Shown here: positions 7,942 to 16,300 of the stretch, piece by piece
Layout: the number at the start of each line of letters is the position of its first letter
Numbering within the stretch: the stretch's first letter is position 1
From: Aquimarina muelleri DSM 19832
GTDB lineage: Bacteria; Bacteroidota; Bacteroidia; Flavobacteriales; Flavobacteriaceae
Assembly: GCF_000430665.1 (NCBI RefSeq)
Contig: NZ_AUML01000022.1
Span: 29,799-93,798 of the forward strand
Direction of reading: 5' to 3'
DNA length: 64,000 nucleotides
The notes under the pieces: model-generated
The model's input: the letters and a program-made list of their open reading frames with translations, nothing else
What the model was told of the DNA's origin: nothing
Database searches by the model: none
Position numbers and translations under genes: made by a program

Positions 7942-8643
7942 TTAATGGCATTCAAAATCCGAAGAAACTATTTCTACTACAGGTTTTGGAGAAAGATATG
8001 GAATGCCTAGCCCAAGGCCACGTATAATAAAAAGTAAACCAATTAGTATTACAAATATAGGAATTGCTTTTTGGATATGTTGTCGTGCTTTTTGGGATAA
8101 AAAATTTCCTGCATAAACAGCTAAAGTCATTAAAGGAATGGTTCCTAATCCAAAAAAAAGCATATACAGACTACCATCTAAAATAGTACCAGAAGCGATA
8201 GATCCAAAAACAGCCATATAAACTAAACCACAGGGCAAAAAACCATTAAGAAAACCAATGGAAAGAAAAGTATCGGGAGTTTTCTTTTTTAGCGCTGCAC
8301 CCAAATTGTTTTTAACCTTGGCAATGATTTTATAAATAGGTTTAGAGAAATTATATTTTAGAAAGATTTGATATGGAATTAACACGAATATAATCATCAG
8401 AACTCCAATAACAATAGATAGATTTTGTTGTAGCCCAAAAATAGAAAAACTTTTTCCCAAGATTCCAAAAAATACACCGATAATACTATATGCTAATAAC
8501 CGACCAAAATGGTATAGAAATACTTGAAAAAATTTTTGAATAGAATTAGATCTATTTACGGGCAACATAAATGCAATCGGACCGCACATTCCTACACAGT
8601 GAAAACTACCCAATAGACCTAGTATGAATGCCGATATTATCAT
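7942..8643 (-). CDS. TauE/SafE-like (COG2836) membrane protein of the cbb3 cluster
   Basis: A 233-residue inner-membrane protein with about six helices. It has HCVGMCGP at residues 15-22 and a second motif NGFLPCGL near the middle, the two cysteine-bearing repeats typical of the COG2836 family related to DsbD and heavy-metal transporters. In Bacteroidota and many Proteobacteria this family sits next to ccoG/ccoH and is thought to take part in copper or redox supply to cbb3 oxidase. It starts directly after ccoH (stop and start codons adjacent) and is the last gene of the cco operon. The C-terminal half ends with a short His-bearing tail. Confidence 0.82.
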   Translation of the reverse strand: MIISAFILGLLGSFHCVGMCGPIAFMLPVNRSNSIQKFFQVFLYHFGRLLAYSIIGVFFGILGKSFSIFGLQQNLSIVIGVLMIIFVLIPYQIFLKYNFSKPIYKIIAKVKNNLGAALKKKTPDTFLSIGFLNGFLPCGLVYMAVFGSIASGTILDGSLYMLFFGLGTIPLMTLAVYAGNFLSQKARQHIQKAIPIFVILIGLLFIIRGLGLGIPYLSPKPVVEIVSSDFECH

Positions 8644-9090
8644 TTAATATGTAAGTGATTTTTTGTACATATAAGGAGTATTGTCATATTTCCAATCTAT
8701 GGTTATATTCCAACGTCCTTCTATCATGTTTTCGCCCTTAATCACAAACTCTGATTCAGAAAGTGAAATAGGTATTTTAAAATCTAAATTTTCGTTAGAT
8801 GGCCTGTATAGGTAGATATTGCCTGATATTTTTGTGTAATTTTTATCTTTTGGAAAAGAAATTACTAAGCCTTTATCTGTTTTCTTTACAGTAATATTAG
8901 TATTTAAACTTTTTGAATTTTCTTCGGCATCAATTTCTTTCTGAAAAGCAAGTTCTTGTTTGTAGTAGTCTTTTACTACCAGATCATGCTCATATTTTTT
9001 TTCAGTATTCATTCGTATAACGAAGTATAAAATAAAAGAAATGAATGCTATAAAGACTAATACGATAGATGTACCCCAGTTTATTTTCAT
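8644..9090 (-). CDS. ccoH: cbb3 oxidase assembly protein CcoH/FixH
   Basis: A 148-residue protein with one N-terminal membrane helix (residues about 6-25) followed by a periplasmic beta-rich domain of the FixH family. FixH/CcoH is needed for stable assembly of cbb3 oxidase and may work with the copper pump CcoI. The motif YYKQELAFQKEID after the helix is characteristic of Bacteroidota FixH. It lies 67 bp after ccoG and directly before the COG2836 gene, the usual order. Confidence 0.85.
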   Translation of the reverse strand: MKINWGTSIVLVFIAFISFILYFVIRMNTEKKYEHDLVVKDYYKQELAFQKEIDAEENSKSLNTNITVKKTDKGLVISFPKDKNYTKISGNIYLYRPSNENLDFKIPISLSESEFVIKGENMIEGRWNITIDWKYDNTPYMYKKSLTY

Positions 9091-9157
9091 GATTTTTAGT
9101 TTTTTATGTTGTGAGTTTTAGTTTTTTTAATTTATCAAAAAAAATAAAACTCCTCGA

Positions 9158-10579
9158 CTATTTATAGCTTCTAGGGCCTAAAAAGGCTGTAGTAGTAGTC
9201 TCAATTAATTCATCTTTACTATAAACACCTATTTTTAATCGATCTTTATCCCCTTTTAATGCAGCACTATTGATTTCTATAAATAAGGTACCTTCAGAGA
9301 GCCCTTGCTCTGGAACACTAAAGTTTTTATGGGTAACTAATTCTATTTTTCCTTTGTGAGATAATAGTTCAAAATGAATATCTTCAATTGTAGAGGTAGT
9401 TTTGTTTACTAGTTTATAAGTATACACATTACTTATAATATTATCCTCTTTATGTTCGTAGAGTTGTCCAGGTAGTCTTAATATGTTTGCTTCTACATCA
9501 TTTCGTAAAAATGACATTCCTAAGAGAACTCCTGTAAGAATTACTAATACTGCACTATACCCTTTTAATCTTGGAGTAAATTCGAATTTTGCTTTTTTGG
9601 CTATATTATCTTCACTGGCATATCGTATAAGTCCTTTGGGCAAATTTACTTTTTCCATCATGTGATCACAAGCATCAATACAAGCAGTACAGTTTACACA
9701 TTCTAATTGCGTACCATTGCGAATATCAATCCCTGTGGGGCAAACATGAACGCATTGAAAGCAATCAATACAATCTCCTTTTCCAGTAGAAGGGCGGTCT
9801 TCATTTTTTTTGAATTTTGCGCGTCCTGCATCTTTTTCTCCACGCTTATAATCATAAGCAACTACAATAGATTTTGCATCTAATAGCACTCCTTGTAATC
9901 TTCCATAAGGACAAGCAATAATACAAACTTGTTCTCTAAACCATGCAAAAACAAAATAGAAGACAGCAGTAAATATAAGTAATGATATTAGGGTGCTAAT
10001 ATTTTTAAAAGGGTCTCCTGTAATGTACTGTATTAGTTTGTCGCTACCAATTAGATATGCTAAAAACACATTAGCAATTAAAAAGGAAACAATAAAAAAC
10101 ACAGACCATTTAAGGATTCTTTTTCTTATTTTTTCGGCATTCCAAGGTTGTTTATCTAAGCGTATTTGTTTACCACGATCCCCTTCGATCCAATATTCTA
10201 TTCTACGAAAAACCATTTCCATAAAAATAGTCTGTGGACAAATCCATCCGCAAAAAATTCTTCCAAAAGCAACAGTAAATAAGGTAATAAATACGACTCC
10301 TATAAGCATCGAAATAACGAATAGATGAAAATCTTGTGGCCAGAATGGGGCTCCAAAGATGTTAAATCGACGTTCTAAGACATTGAATAACAGAAATTGA
10401 TTTCCGTTAATCTTGATAAAAGGAGCAGAAAACAAAAAAAGTAATAATCCATAACTAACCCATTTACGATACGTATAAAATTTGCCATCAGGTTTTTTAG
10501 GGTAGACCCAAGCACGTTTTCCTTCCTCGTTTATTGTTCCGATAGAATCTCTAAATTTTTCGTTTTCTGGTGTTTCCAA
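9158..10579 (-). CDS. ccoG: cbb3 oxidase accessory protein CcoG (RdxA/FixG)
   Basis: A 473-residue membrane iron-sulfur protein. It has several helices in the first 220 residues, CGWICPQTIFME (Cys110, Cys114), CIIACPYGR (Cys219, Cys223), then two 4Fe-4S motifs (Cys270/273/276/280 and Cys294/297/300/304), and a C-terminal Ig-like domain. CcoG family members have cupric reductase activity and supply Cu(I) for cbb3 maturation. It is preceded by a 160-bp spacer holding a long hairpin (10658-10714), so its expression may differ from that of ccoNOQP upstream. Confidence 0.93.
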   Translation of the reverse strand: METPENEKFRDSIGTINEEGKRAWVYPKKPDGKFYTYRKWVSYGLLLFLFSAPFIKINGNQFLLFNVLERRFNIFGAPFWPQDFHLFVISMLIGVVFITLFTVAFGRIFCGWICPQTIFMEMVFRRIEYWIEGDRGKQIRLDKQPWNAEKIRKRILKWSVFFIVSFLIANVFLAYLIGSDKLIQYITGDPFKNISTLISLLIFTAVFYFVFAWFREQVCIIACPYGRLQGVLLDAKSIVVAYDYKRGEKDAGRAKFKKNEDRPSTGKGDCIDCFQCVHVCPTGIDIRNGTQLECVNCTACIDACDHMMEKVNLPKGLIRYASEDNIAKKAKFEFTPRLKGYSAVLVILTGVLLGMSFLRNDVEANILRLPGQLYEHKEDNIISNVYTYKLVNKTTSTIEDIHFELLSHKGKIELVTHKNFSVPEQGLSEGTLFIEINSAALKGDKDRLKIGVYSKDELIETTTTAFLGPRSYK

Positions 10580-10630
10580 TGGTGTGGTTTTTATTAGTAA
10601 TTATTACAATTGTTTTAAAACCTTACAGGG

Positions 10631-10646
10631 AGTTTTTCAAAAAACT
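10631..10646. repeat. Short inverted repeat between ccoP and ccoG
   Basis: AGTTTTT at 10631-10637 and AAAAACT at 10640-10646 are perfect inverses separated by two bases. The element sits just downstream (minus strand) of the larger hairpin at 10658-10714 and may stack with it. Confidence 0.4.
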
Positions 10647-10657
10647 TATCTGTATAT

Positions 10658-10714
10658 CTGAGTTTCTCAAAGATTATTTGGATAACCATTTTAAAAAATC
10701 TTTGAGAAACTCAG
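10658..10714 (-). promoter_or_regulatory. Long hairpin in the ccoP-ccoG spacer
   Basis: A 17-bp perfect inverted repeat: CTGAGTTTCTCAAAGAT at 10658-10674 and its inverse at 10698-10714, with a 23-nt middle that can extend the stem by A-T pairs. It follows the ccoP stop by 28 bp. No strong T run follows on the minus strand, so an mRNA-stabilising or processing element that separates ccoNOQP from ccoGH is more likely than a full terminator (inference). Confidence 0.6.
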
Positions 10715-10741
10715 TTAAGTATATATTAAGGGTTATAACCT

Positions 10742-11698
10742 TTATTGGTTTACAACCACCGAGGTTGAATCGGATATACTTTCAGGAGCTTCTTCTTTTG
10801 GAACTTCTGTTTCAGGAGCATCGGGATCTATCCAGATCTCTCCTTGTGCCTCTTTTGCTTCTGTAGGATTTGTACCTCCAAGTGTAATTACATAACTAGA
10901 TACTTGTGCTATTTCGGCAGGTTTCAAGGTTTGTTTCCAAGCAACCATTCCTTTTCCGTCTCGTCCTCCTTCAGAAATTGTTTTAAACACGTTTTTAATA
11001 CCTCCACCCAGAATCCAATATTTATCCGTAAGGTTTGGCCCAATACCACCACCACCATCAGCTTTATGACATGCAACACAATTGGTGGTAAAAACAGCTT
11101 TTCCTGCATTTATATCAGCGGCATCTGTAAGTAGGGTAACCGTATTTATGTCTACCAAATCCTTAGCGGTCTTTTTATATTCTTCGATAGCAATTTTTGC
11201 CTCGGCAACTTCGGTTTCATATTCTTCATTTTGCGTGTATTCATTTAATACATGAAAACGAACTAAGTAAATCACTCCAAAAATAATTGTTGCATAAAAA
11301 CTATATACCCACCATGGCGGAAGATTGTTATCCAGTTCTTTAATTCCATCATAATCATGATCCAGAATTATTTCTTCTTCTTTTTCTACAGGTTTGCTAT
11401 CCAGAAGTTTTAAGTAAACATTTTTAATTTTTCTAAATTGCTTTTCTTTTTTAGTTTTTTCAGCCAAAAGATACCGCTCTTGCGCATCAGGTTTTAAAGA
11501 ACGGAACAATATGCTACGTAATGCTTCTAAACTAATTTCTATAGCAATAGAAAACAAGACTACCATCCCTAATACTAGCCAGGTTAATGGTTGCGTTATA
11601 AATGCAGATTGTTCTCCTGATTCGACAGTTACTTCTATTAACAGATACGTAATTAATAGAAAAACAATAACTCTTATATAGGATGCAGTACTTCTCAT
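10742..11698 (-). CDS. ccoP: cbb3 oxidase subunit CcoP, single-heme form
   Basis: A 318-residue membrane-bound cytochrome c. Residues about 5-25 and 38-56 are membrane helices, a charged cytoplasmic stretch follows, then a third helix at about 130-150 after NLPPWWVY, the conserved CcoP anchor motif. The periplasmic part has one CVACH heme site (Cys207, Cys210, His211) with a likely Met251 ligand. Proteobacterial CcoP carries two heme c groups, so this form has one heme fewer, as is usual in Bacteroidota. Its start overlaps the ccoQ stop (ATGA). It passes electrons from soluble cytochromes to CcoO. Confidence 0.93.
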   Translation of the reverse strand: MRSTASYIRVIVFLLITYLLIEVTVESGEQSAFITQPLTWLVLGMVVLFSIAIEISLEALRSILFRSLKPDAQERYLLAEKTKKEKQFRKIKNVYLKLLDSKPVEKEEEIILDHDYDGIKELDNNLPPWWVYSFYATIIFGVIYLVRFHVLNEYTQNEEYETEVAEAKIAIEEYKKTAKDLVDINTVTLLTDAADINAGKAVFTTNCVACHKADGGGGIGPNLTDKYWILGGGIKNVFKTISEGGRDGKGMVAWKQTLKPAEIAQVSSYVITLGGTNPTEAKEAQGEIWIDPDAPETEVPKEEAPESISDSTSVVVNQ

Positions 11699-11880
11699 AA
11701 CACAGTTTCGTTTTCGTTATCTAATGGGATTTGACTTACTTCTTTTATATGGTCTTTTTTTGCGGTGAAAACCCACCAGAATAATCCCGCAAAGAATATG
11801 AAAAATATAAGAAGGGAAATTATAGGGTATATCTCTATACCGTCAATACTTTCCATATGGCCTTTTATAAATTTTAGCAT
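11695..11880 (-). CDS. ccoQ: cbb3 oxidase small subunit CcoQ
   Basis: A 61-residue protein with one membrane helix (residues about 17-38, ending GLFWWVFTAKKDH) and a short acidic tail. Size, helix and position between ccoNO and ccoP identify it as CcoQ, a stabilising subunit. It overlaps the ccoP start by 4 bp and begins 5 bp after ccoNO, so the three are translated from one message. Confidence 0.85.
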   Translation of the reverse strand: MLKFIKGHMESIDGIEIYPIISLLIFFIFFAGLFWWVFTAKKDHIKEVSQIPLDNENETVL

Positions 11881-11885
11881 GGTGT

Positions 11886-14078
11886 TTATTCTTTAGTTTG
11901 AACTACGTTTTTTACTTTTATATCGGTTCCCAATCTTTGGATATATGCTATCAGTGCAACGACTTCTCTGTTTCGCATTTCGATAAAATCTAACCCGTTT
12001 TCTTCAGCATATTTTTTGTCTGCTTCATACGTTTTTGCAAAATCAGGATCTGTATATAAATTTTTCTCAATTTGTGTACCTTGTTCATCCATCCACTCTT
12101 GTGCTCTGGCAATTTCTTCGCTAGTATAAGGTACTCCAAGAGTTACCATAACATTCATTTTGGTTTCGGTATTAGATTTATCTAGTTCATCTTTAATCAG
12201 CCATTTATAACTTGGCATAATAGATCCTGATGAGGTACTTTGTGGATCATAAAAGTGGTTTAAGTGCCAGTTATCTGAATATTTACCCCCAATTCTCATT
12301 AAATCGGGTCCTGTACGTTTACTTCCCCAAAGAAAAGGATGATCATATATATACTCTCCAGCTTTAGAATATTCGCCATATCGTTCTACTTCACTACGAA
12401 ATGGACGTATCATTTGGGAGTGACAAGAAACACAACTTTCTCTTATATAAATATCTCTACCTTCTAATTCTAAAGGAGTGTATGGTTTTACGCTAGTAAT
12501 CGTTGGTATATTAGACTTTACCATTAGTGTAGGTACAATTTGAACAACACCTCCGATTAGAATAGCAATAGTAGCAAAGATGGTTAATTTTACAGGTCTT
12601 CTTTCTAGCCATGTGTGGTATCCTTCTTTGGCAGTTCTATGTTTAGTTACTTTGGTAAGCGGAGCAGCTTGTGCTAATTCATCTGTAACAGTACTACCAC
12701 TTCTAACTGTTTTAACAATATTGTATAGCATTACAAATGCTCCCAAAATGTACAAACTACCTCCTATGGCACGCATCCAGTACATTGGGATAATTTCGTT
12801 AACGGTTTCTAAGAAATTGCCATAAGTAAGTGTTCCATCAGGATTAAATTGTTTCCACATAGATGCTTGTACAAATCCTGCAACATACATTGGTAGGGCA
12901 TACATTATAATACCAAGAGTACCAATCCAAAAATGAAGATTTGCTAACCCTGTAGACCATAATTTGGTTTTGGTTAATCTTGGGATTAACCAGTATATCA
13001 TTCCAAAGGTTAAAAATCCGTTCCAAGCTAAAGCTCCAACATGAACATGAGCAATAATCCAATCGCTAAAATGGGCAATTGCGTTTACATTTTTTAGAGA
13101 CAGCATAGGGCCTTCAAAAGTCGCCATACCGTATCCGGTAATAGCTACCACCATAAATTTTAACACAGGATCCGTACGCACTTTATCCCATGCACCTCTT
13201 AAAGTTAATAAACCATTAATCATACCTCCCCAAGATGGAGCTATTAGCATTACAGAAAATGCTACCCCAAGATTTTGTGCCCATTCTGGTAAAGACGAAT
13301 ATAATAGATGGTGAGGTCCTGCCCATATGTAAATAAAGATTAAAGACCAAAAGTGAACAATAGATAATCGATAAGAATAAACAGGTCTGTTTGCCGCTTT
13401 TGGAATAAAATAATACATTAATCCTAAGAAAGGAGTGGTTAGAAAAAATGCTACCGCATTATGACCATACCACCATTGTACCAAAGCATCCTGGACTCCT
13501 GCATATACCGAATAACTTTTAAAAGCACTTACTGGTATTGCTAAACTATTAAATATATGAAGGACAGCTACGGTAACAAAGGTTGCCAAGTAAAACCATA
13601 TTGCAACATACATATGACGTTGTCTTCTTTTTAAGATAGTTCCGATAAGATTCCACCCAAAAGTTACCCAAATTATTGCTATTGCAATATCAAAAGGCCA
13701 TTCTAGTTCTGCATATTCTTTGGATGATGTATATCCCAAAGGTAGTGTAATAGCAGCACCAACTATAATTAATTGCCATGCCCAAAAATTAACGTTACTA
13801 AGTGTATCATTAAACATTCGGGTTTTTAATAATCGCTGTGTAGAATAATATACACCAGCAAAGATGGCATTGCCCACAAATGCAAAAATTACAGCATTAG
13901 TATGCAGTGGTCTTAATCGACCAAAACTAAGCCATGAAATACCATCTGTTAGATTAGGGAATAAAAACATAAATGCCAGTAGTAACCCCACCGACATACC
14001 AACAATACCCCAAAGTATTGTAGCATATAAGAATTTTTTCACGATTTTATTATCGTAATAGAACTGTTCCATTTCCAT
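11886..14078 (-). CDS. ccoN: cbb3 oxidase fused catalytic/monoheme subunit CcoNO
   Basis: A 730-residue fusion of CcoN and CcoO. Residues 1-480 are the 12-helix heme-copper subunit: His59 and the AHVHVG pair His344/His346 as heme ligands, His206 (WYGHNAV) and His256/His257 (GPHHLLY) as CuB ligands. Residues about 490-725 are CcoO, with a membrane helix near 498-520 and the heme c motif CVSCH (Cys549, Cys552, His553) followed by MIRPFRSE. The enzyme reduces oxygen with high affinity at the inner membrane and pumps protons. The fusion is the standard Bacteroidota arrangement. It starts 1 bp after ccoS ends. Confidence 0.95.
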   Translation of the reverse strand: MEMEQFYYDNKIVKKFLYATILWGIVGMSVGLLLAFMFLFPNLTDGISWLSFGRLRPLHTNAVIFAFVGNAIFAGVYYSTQRLLKTRMFNDTLSNVNFWAWQLIIVGAAITLPLGYTSSKEYAELEWPFDIAIAIIWVTFGWNLIGTILKRRQRHMYVAIWFYLATFVTVAVLHIFNSLAIPVSAFKSYSVYAGVQDALVQWWYGHNAVAFFLTTPFLGLMYYFIPKAANRPVYSYRLSIVHFWSLIFIYIWAGPHHLLYSSLPEWAQNLGVAFSVMLIAPSWGGMINGLLTLRGAWDKVRTDPVLKFMVVAITGYGMATFEGPMLSLKNVNAIAHFSDWIIAHVHVGALAWNGFLTFGMIYWLIPRLTKTKLWSTGLANLHFWIGTLGIIMYALPMYVAGFVQASMWKQFNPDGTLTYGNFLETVNEIIPMYWMRAIGGSLYILGAFVMLYNIVKTVRSGSTVTDELAQAAPLTKVTKHRTAKEGYHTWLERRPVKLTIFATIAILIGGVVQIVPTLMVKSNIPTITSVKPYTPLELEGRDIYIRESCVSCHSQMIRPFRSEVERYGEYSKAGEYIYDHPFLWGSKRTGPDLMRIGGKYSDNWHLNHFYDPQSTSSGSIMPSYKWLIKDELDKSNTETKMNVMVTLGVPYTSEEIARAQEWMDEQGTQIEKNLYTDPDFAKTYEADKKYAEENGLDFIEMRNREVVALIAYIQRLGTDIKVKNVVQTKE

Positions 14079-14079
14079 A

Positions 14080-14274
14080 TTATGATTGTTTAGTTGTATT
14101 GGATCCTGAAGATTTTTCTTTAGTTTCTTTTATAAGTTCGTCATCAAATAGCATGCGTACAGATGGGGTATATACATCATCATATTGACCATTTCTAACC
14201 GAGATAATGAAACTTATAAAAAAGACTATGGCAACGATTATACTAATCGTTAAAAGGATATAAATAACACCCAT
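14080..14274 (-). CDS. ccoS: cbb3 oxidase maturation protein CcoS
   Basis: A 64-residue protein with one N-terminal membrane helix (about residues 3-26) and the conserved FDDE segment after it (RMLFDDELIKE). CcoS is required to load heme and copper into CcoN. It is the first gene of the cco operon, and an FNR-like promoter (14292-14334) ends 18 bp before its ATG. Only 1 bp separates it from ccoNO. Confidence 0.88.
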   Translation of the reverse strand: MGVIYILLTISIIVAIVFFISFIISVRNGQYDDVYTPSVRMLFDDELIKETKEKSSGSNTTKQS

Positions 14275-14291
14275 GGTTTACGTTTATTCCT

Positions 14292-14334
14292 CAAAAGTAT
14301 GTGTGAATGTTTTCTTAAAGAATGACATTTATCA
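14292..14334 (-). promoter_or_regulatory. FNR-like site and -7 box of the cco operon
   Basis: On the minus strand TGATAAATGTCA (14334-14323) is followed by a perfect TACTTTTG box at 14299-14292. Centre-to-box spacing is 29.5 bp. The predicted start is about 13 bases before the ccoS ATG. This is one of the cleanest examples in the window. Confidence 0.7.
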
Positions 14335-14502
14335 GGTTTTCTTAATAATGATCAGTTGTAGCTAAAAATGAAGGTTTTTTGACGTTATTTAGAATAAATC
14401 AATGTTAACAAATGTTAAAATAGTACCTTTTAATGCATAGTACTGTAACATAATTAAACAAAGCACGTCTAGTAAGTATAGAAACAATTAAACAACAGAA
14501 AT

Positions 14503-14589
14503 ATGAGAACTTTAGACAGTAACCAAATCACAAATAAAGTAACAGGTAGTAAAGGATATATATGGAACTCCAAAAGACGTTACAAATAA
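14503..14589 (+). CDS. 28-residue micro-ORF, copy 1 (GYxWNSKRRY family)
   Basis: ATG to TAA encodes 28 residues ending in GYIWNSKRRYK. The next ORF (14644-14730) has exactly the same length and matches at 16 of 28 positions, mostly in the ends: MRT at the start, N-IT-K in the middle and GY-WNSKRRY at the end. Several of the shared residues use different codons in the two copies (AAC/AAT, TCC/TCA, AGA/AGG, TAC/TAT), which argues for selection on the peptide. The peptide is basic and has no signal or membrane segment. It is on the strand opposite ccoS and the nap operon, in their shared intergenic region. Function unknown. Confidence 0.6.
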   Translation: MRTLDSNQITNKVTGSKGYIWNSKRRYK

Positions 14590-14643
14590 ATTAATTATAC
14601 AAAGCATTATAACAACTTTAAAGACAAATAAAATTTAGAAATT

Positions 14644-14730
14644 ATGAGAACTATAGAAAATAACCGAATCACTAGAAAATTAAATGCACCTAATGGATAT
14701 ACATGGAATTCAAAAAGGCGTTATAGATAA
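14644..14730 (+). CDS. 28-residue micro-ORF, copy 2 (GYxWNSKRRY family)
   Basis: ATG to TAA encodes 28 residues ending in GYTWNSKRRYR, a paralog of the ORF at 14503-14589. The 54-bp spacer between the two does not look like the ORFs themselves, while the ORFs stay aligned without gaps, which supports a coding role. It likely shares a transcript with copy 1 and the ORF at 14779-14913, ending at the hairpin at 14939-14963. The Trp-Asn-Ser-Lys-Arg-Arg-Tyr end is striking and could bind nucleic acid or a protein partner, but that is a guess. Confidence 0.6.
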   Translation: MRTIENNRITRKLNAPNGYTWNSKRRYR

Positions 14731-14778
14731 CACCTATTTATTAACCACCTCTGTACCGAGGTTTAAAAGCTAACCATA

Positions 14779-14913
14779 ATGAAAACTATACAAAATATTA
14801 GAAAACGATTAAAAACCGTAACACAAAAACAAAACATGTTTTTGGATTGTACTACTAATTTTTATGATAATGAGGATGTTTTATTTAAAAAAATTAAGCC
14901 ATACGCGTATTAA
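14779..14913 (+). CDS. 44-residue small ORF, unknown
   Basis: ATG to TAA encodes 44 residues. It starts MKTIQNIRKRLKTVTQKQ, which resembles the MRT-x-x-N starts of the two micro-ORFs upstream, but then differs: a Cys-Thr-Thr-Asn-Phe-Tyr-Asp stretch and an aromatic tail ending in PYAY. It is the third small frame in a row on the plus strand, 49 bp after copy 2 and 25 bp before a hairpin terminator. Coding status is less certain than for copies 1 and 2 because no second copy is available for comparison. Confidence 0.42.
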   Translation: MKTIQNIRKRLKTVTQKQNMFLDCTTNFYDNEDVLFKKIKPYAY

Positions 14914-14938
14914 CTTAAACTTTATAATATACTAAGAG

Positions 14939-14963
14939 GCCGAATTCTATAGTGGAATTCGGC
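14939..14963. terminator. Bidirectional hairpin terminator
   Basis: GCCGAATTC at 14939-14947 and GAATTCGGC at 14955-14963 form a 9-bp stem with a 7-nt loop. It ends 5 bp from the stop of the NrfD gene (minus strand) and 25 bp after the small ORFs (plus strand), so it can end both transcripts. Confidence 0.75.
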
Positions 14964-14968
14964 TTCAT

Positions 14969-16189
14969 TTATTTAGCTTTAAAACGTAATTTTCCAGTTT
15001 CTATTTTGATCGCAGTTTTAGCAAGTATCGTAAATATAAAAGCTCCTAATGCCCAAATACCTATGGTTACTCCTATTTCTATTCCTGTAGGCATATACTC
15101 TACAATTTTCCCATAAGGCCCAGGGATAAATCCAGGTACTATTAAGCCAAATCCTTTTTCTATCCAAATAGCAACAAAAAGAATAAAGCAACAAAAATAT
15201 AATACTTTCAAATTATTTCTTAGTTTGCCAAAGGTAAGCATTATCGTTGCTAATACATTTAAGGGTATTGCAGTCCAAATCCAAGGTAATAAAGCAGTCT
15301 TACCATGTAAACCAAAAAATAAATAATAGGCACTTTCACTATGATGTGTAGGAGCATAAAATTCTTTAAATAATTCAGAAACCAGCATGATTAAGTTTAT
15401 TTGTGCTGCTACTGTAACGATCATACTAATTTTTTTAATCGTTTTATCTTCAATTTTAAACTCTGTAAATCCTCGAATGATTGCTAACACTAATATAATC
15501 AAAGCAGGTCCTGCAGCAAATGCAGATGCTAAAAATCGAGGCCCCAATAAAGCATTGTTCCAAAAAGGACGAGCTTGTAATCCCTGGTATAAAAATGCAG
15601 TTACTAAATGTATACCTACTGCCCAAAAAACAGATAATATGGCACCAGGAACATATATTTTAGGATTTGGTACTTTTCCTTGGTAACGTCTAAAAAGTAT
15701 ATAAAAAGGAATACTAATATTAATAAACAGATATCCATTAAGGACAATCACATCCCAGGTTAACATAGAATTCGGAAAATTAAAAACTCCGATGCCAGGT
15801 ATCATGTGCCAAAGAACCGATGGCCCTCCCATATCTGCTACAACAAATGCTAAGCACATAATTAGTGCAGCTACAGCCAAGCCTTCGCCTATAAGTACCG
15901 CTTGTTTAAAATCAATATCTTTAAGCACATAAGTTGGCATAACCAGCATAACAGCAGCAGCAGCAACCCCGACCAAAAATGTAAAATTAGATATATACAA
16001 CCCCCAACTTACTCTGTCGCTCATACCCGTAACACTTAACCCATGTTCTATCTGTATAGAGTAGCAATACATCCCGATGAGCATCACTAAAGTTAAAAAA
16101 CCCATCCATATATGGTATTTTTTAGACCCTTGTGTTATAGTATCCAGGCTGTCTATTATTAAGCCTTTTAAAACTTTAAATCGTCTCAT
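14969..16189 (-). CDS. NrfD/PsrC-family quinol-oxidising membrane subunit of the nap operon
   Basis: A 406-residue inner-membrane protein with about ten hydrophobic helices, of the NrfD/PsrC (polysulfide reductase membrane subunit) family. These proteins hold no heme and pass electrons between the quinone pool and a 4Fe-4S partner. The segment HIWMGFLTLVMLIG near the start and SWGLYISNFTFLVG a little later are typical. The 4Fe-4S partner is encoded immediately upstream (16301-17419). As the last gene of the nap unit it is the likely route of menaquinol electrons to NapA, standing in for NapC or NapGH, which are not found here. A dispersed repeat separates it from its partner gene. Confidence 0.85.
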   Translation of the reverse strand: MRRFKVLKGLIIDSLDTITQGSKKYHIWMGFLTLVMLIGMYCYSIQIEHGLSVTGMSDRVSWGLYISNFTFLVGVAAAAVMLVMPTYVLKDIDFKQAVLIGEGLAVAALIMCLAFVVADMGGPSVLWHMIPGIGVFNFPNSMLTWDVIVLNGYLFINISIPFYILFRRYQGKVPNPKIYVPGAILSVFWAVGIHLVTAFLYQGLQARPFWNNALLGPRFLASAFAAGPALIILVLAIIRGFTEFKIEDKTIKKISMIVTVAAQINLIMLVSELFKEFYAPTHHSESAYYLFFGLHGKTALLPWIWTAIPLNVLATIMLTFGKLRNNLKVLYFCCFILFVAIWIEKGFGLIVPGFIPGPYGKIVEYMPTGIEIGVTIGIWALGAFIFTILAKTAIKIETGKLRFKAK

Positions 16190-16206
16190 TATTCTATTTG
16201 TATTAT

Positions 16207-16290
16207 GGCGTTCCCCTCATAACTTCGGGTCGGGCTTTACACTATATCTTTTTTGAAATAAAAAAGGATGCCGCTTCAATCCCTTACGCA
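16207..16290 (-). repeat. Flavobacterial-type dispersed repeat
   Basis: The stretch carries CTTCGGGTCGGGCTTTAC, a T-rich middle, an AAAAAAGGATG block and CAATCCCTTACGC. I recall this pattern as a dispersed repeat of flavobacterial genomes; that is from memory and was not checked. It fills nearly the whole gap between the 4Fe-4S gene and the NrfD gene, inside the nap operon. Confidence 0.5.
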
Positions 16291-16300
16291 TTATATAGTA

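Noticed and set aside
14450..14464. GTAACATAATTAAAC as a third GTAAC-N4-GTTAC site before the micro-ORFs
   Set aside because: The right half-site is missing, and no box at 29.5 bp follows.
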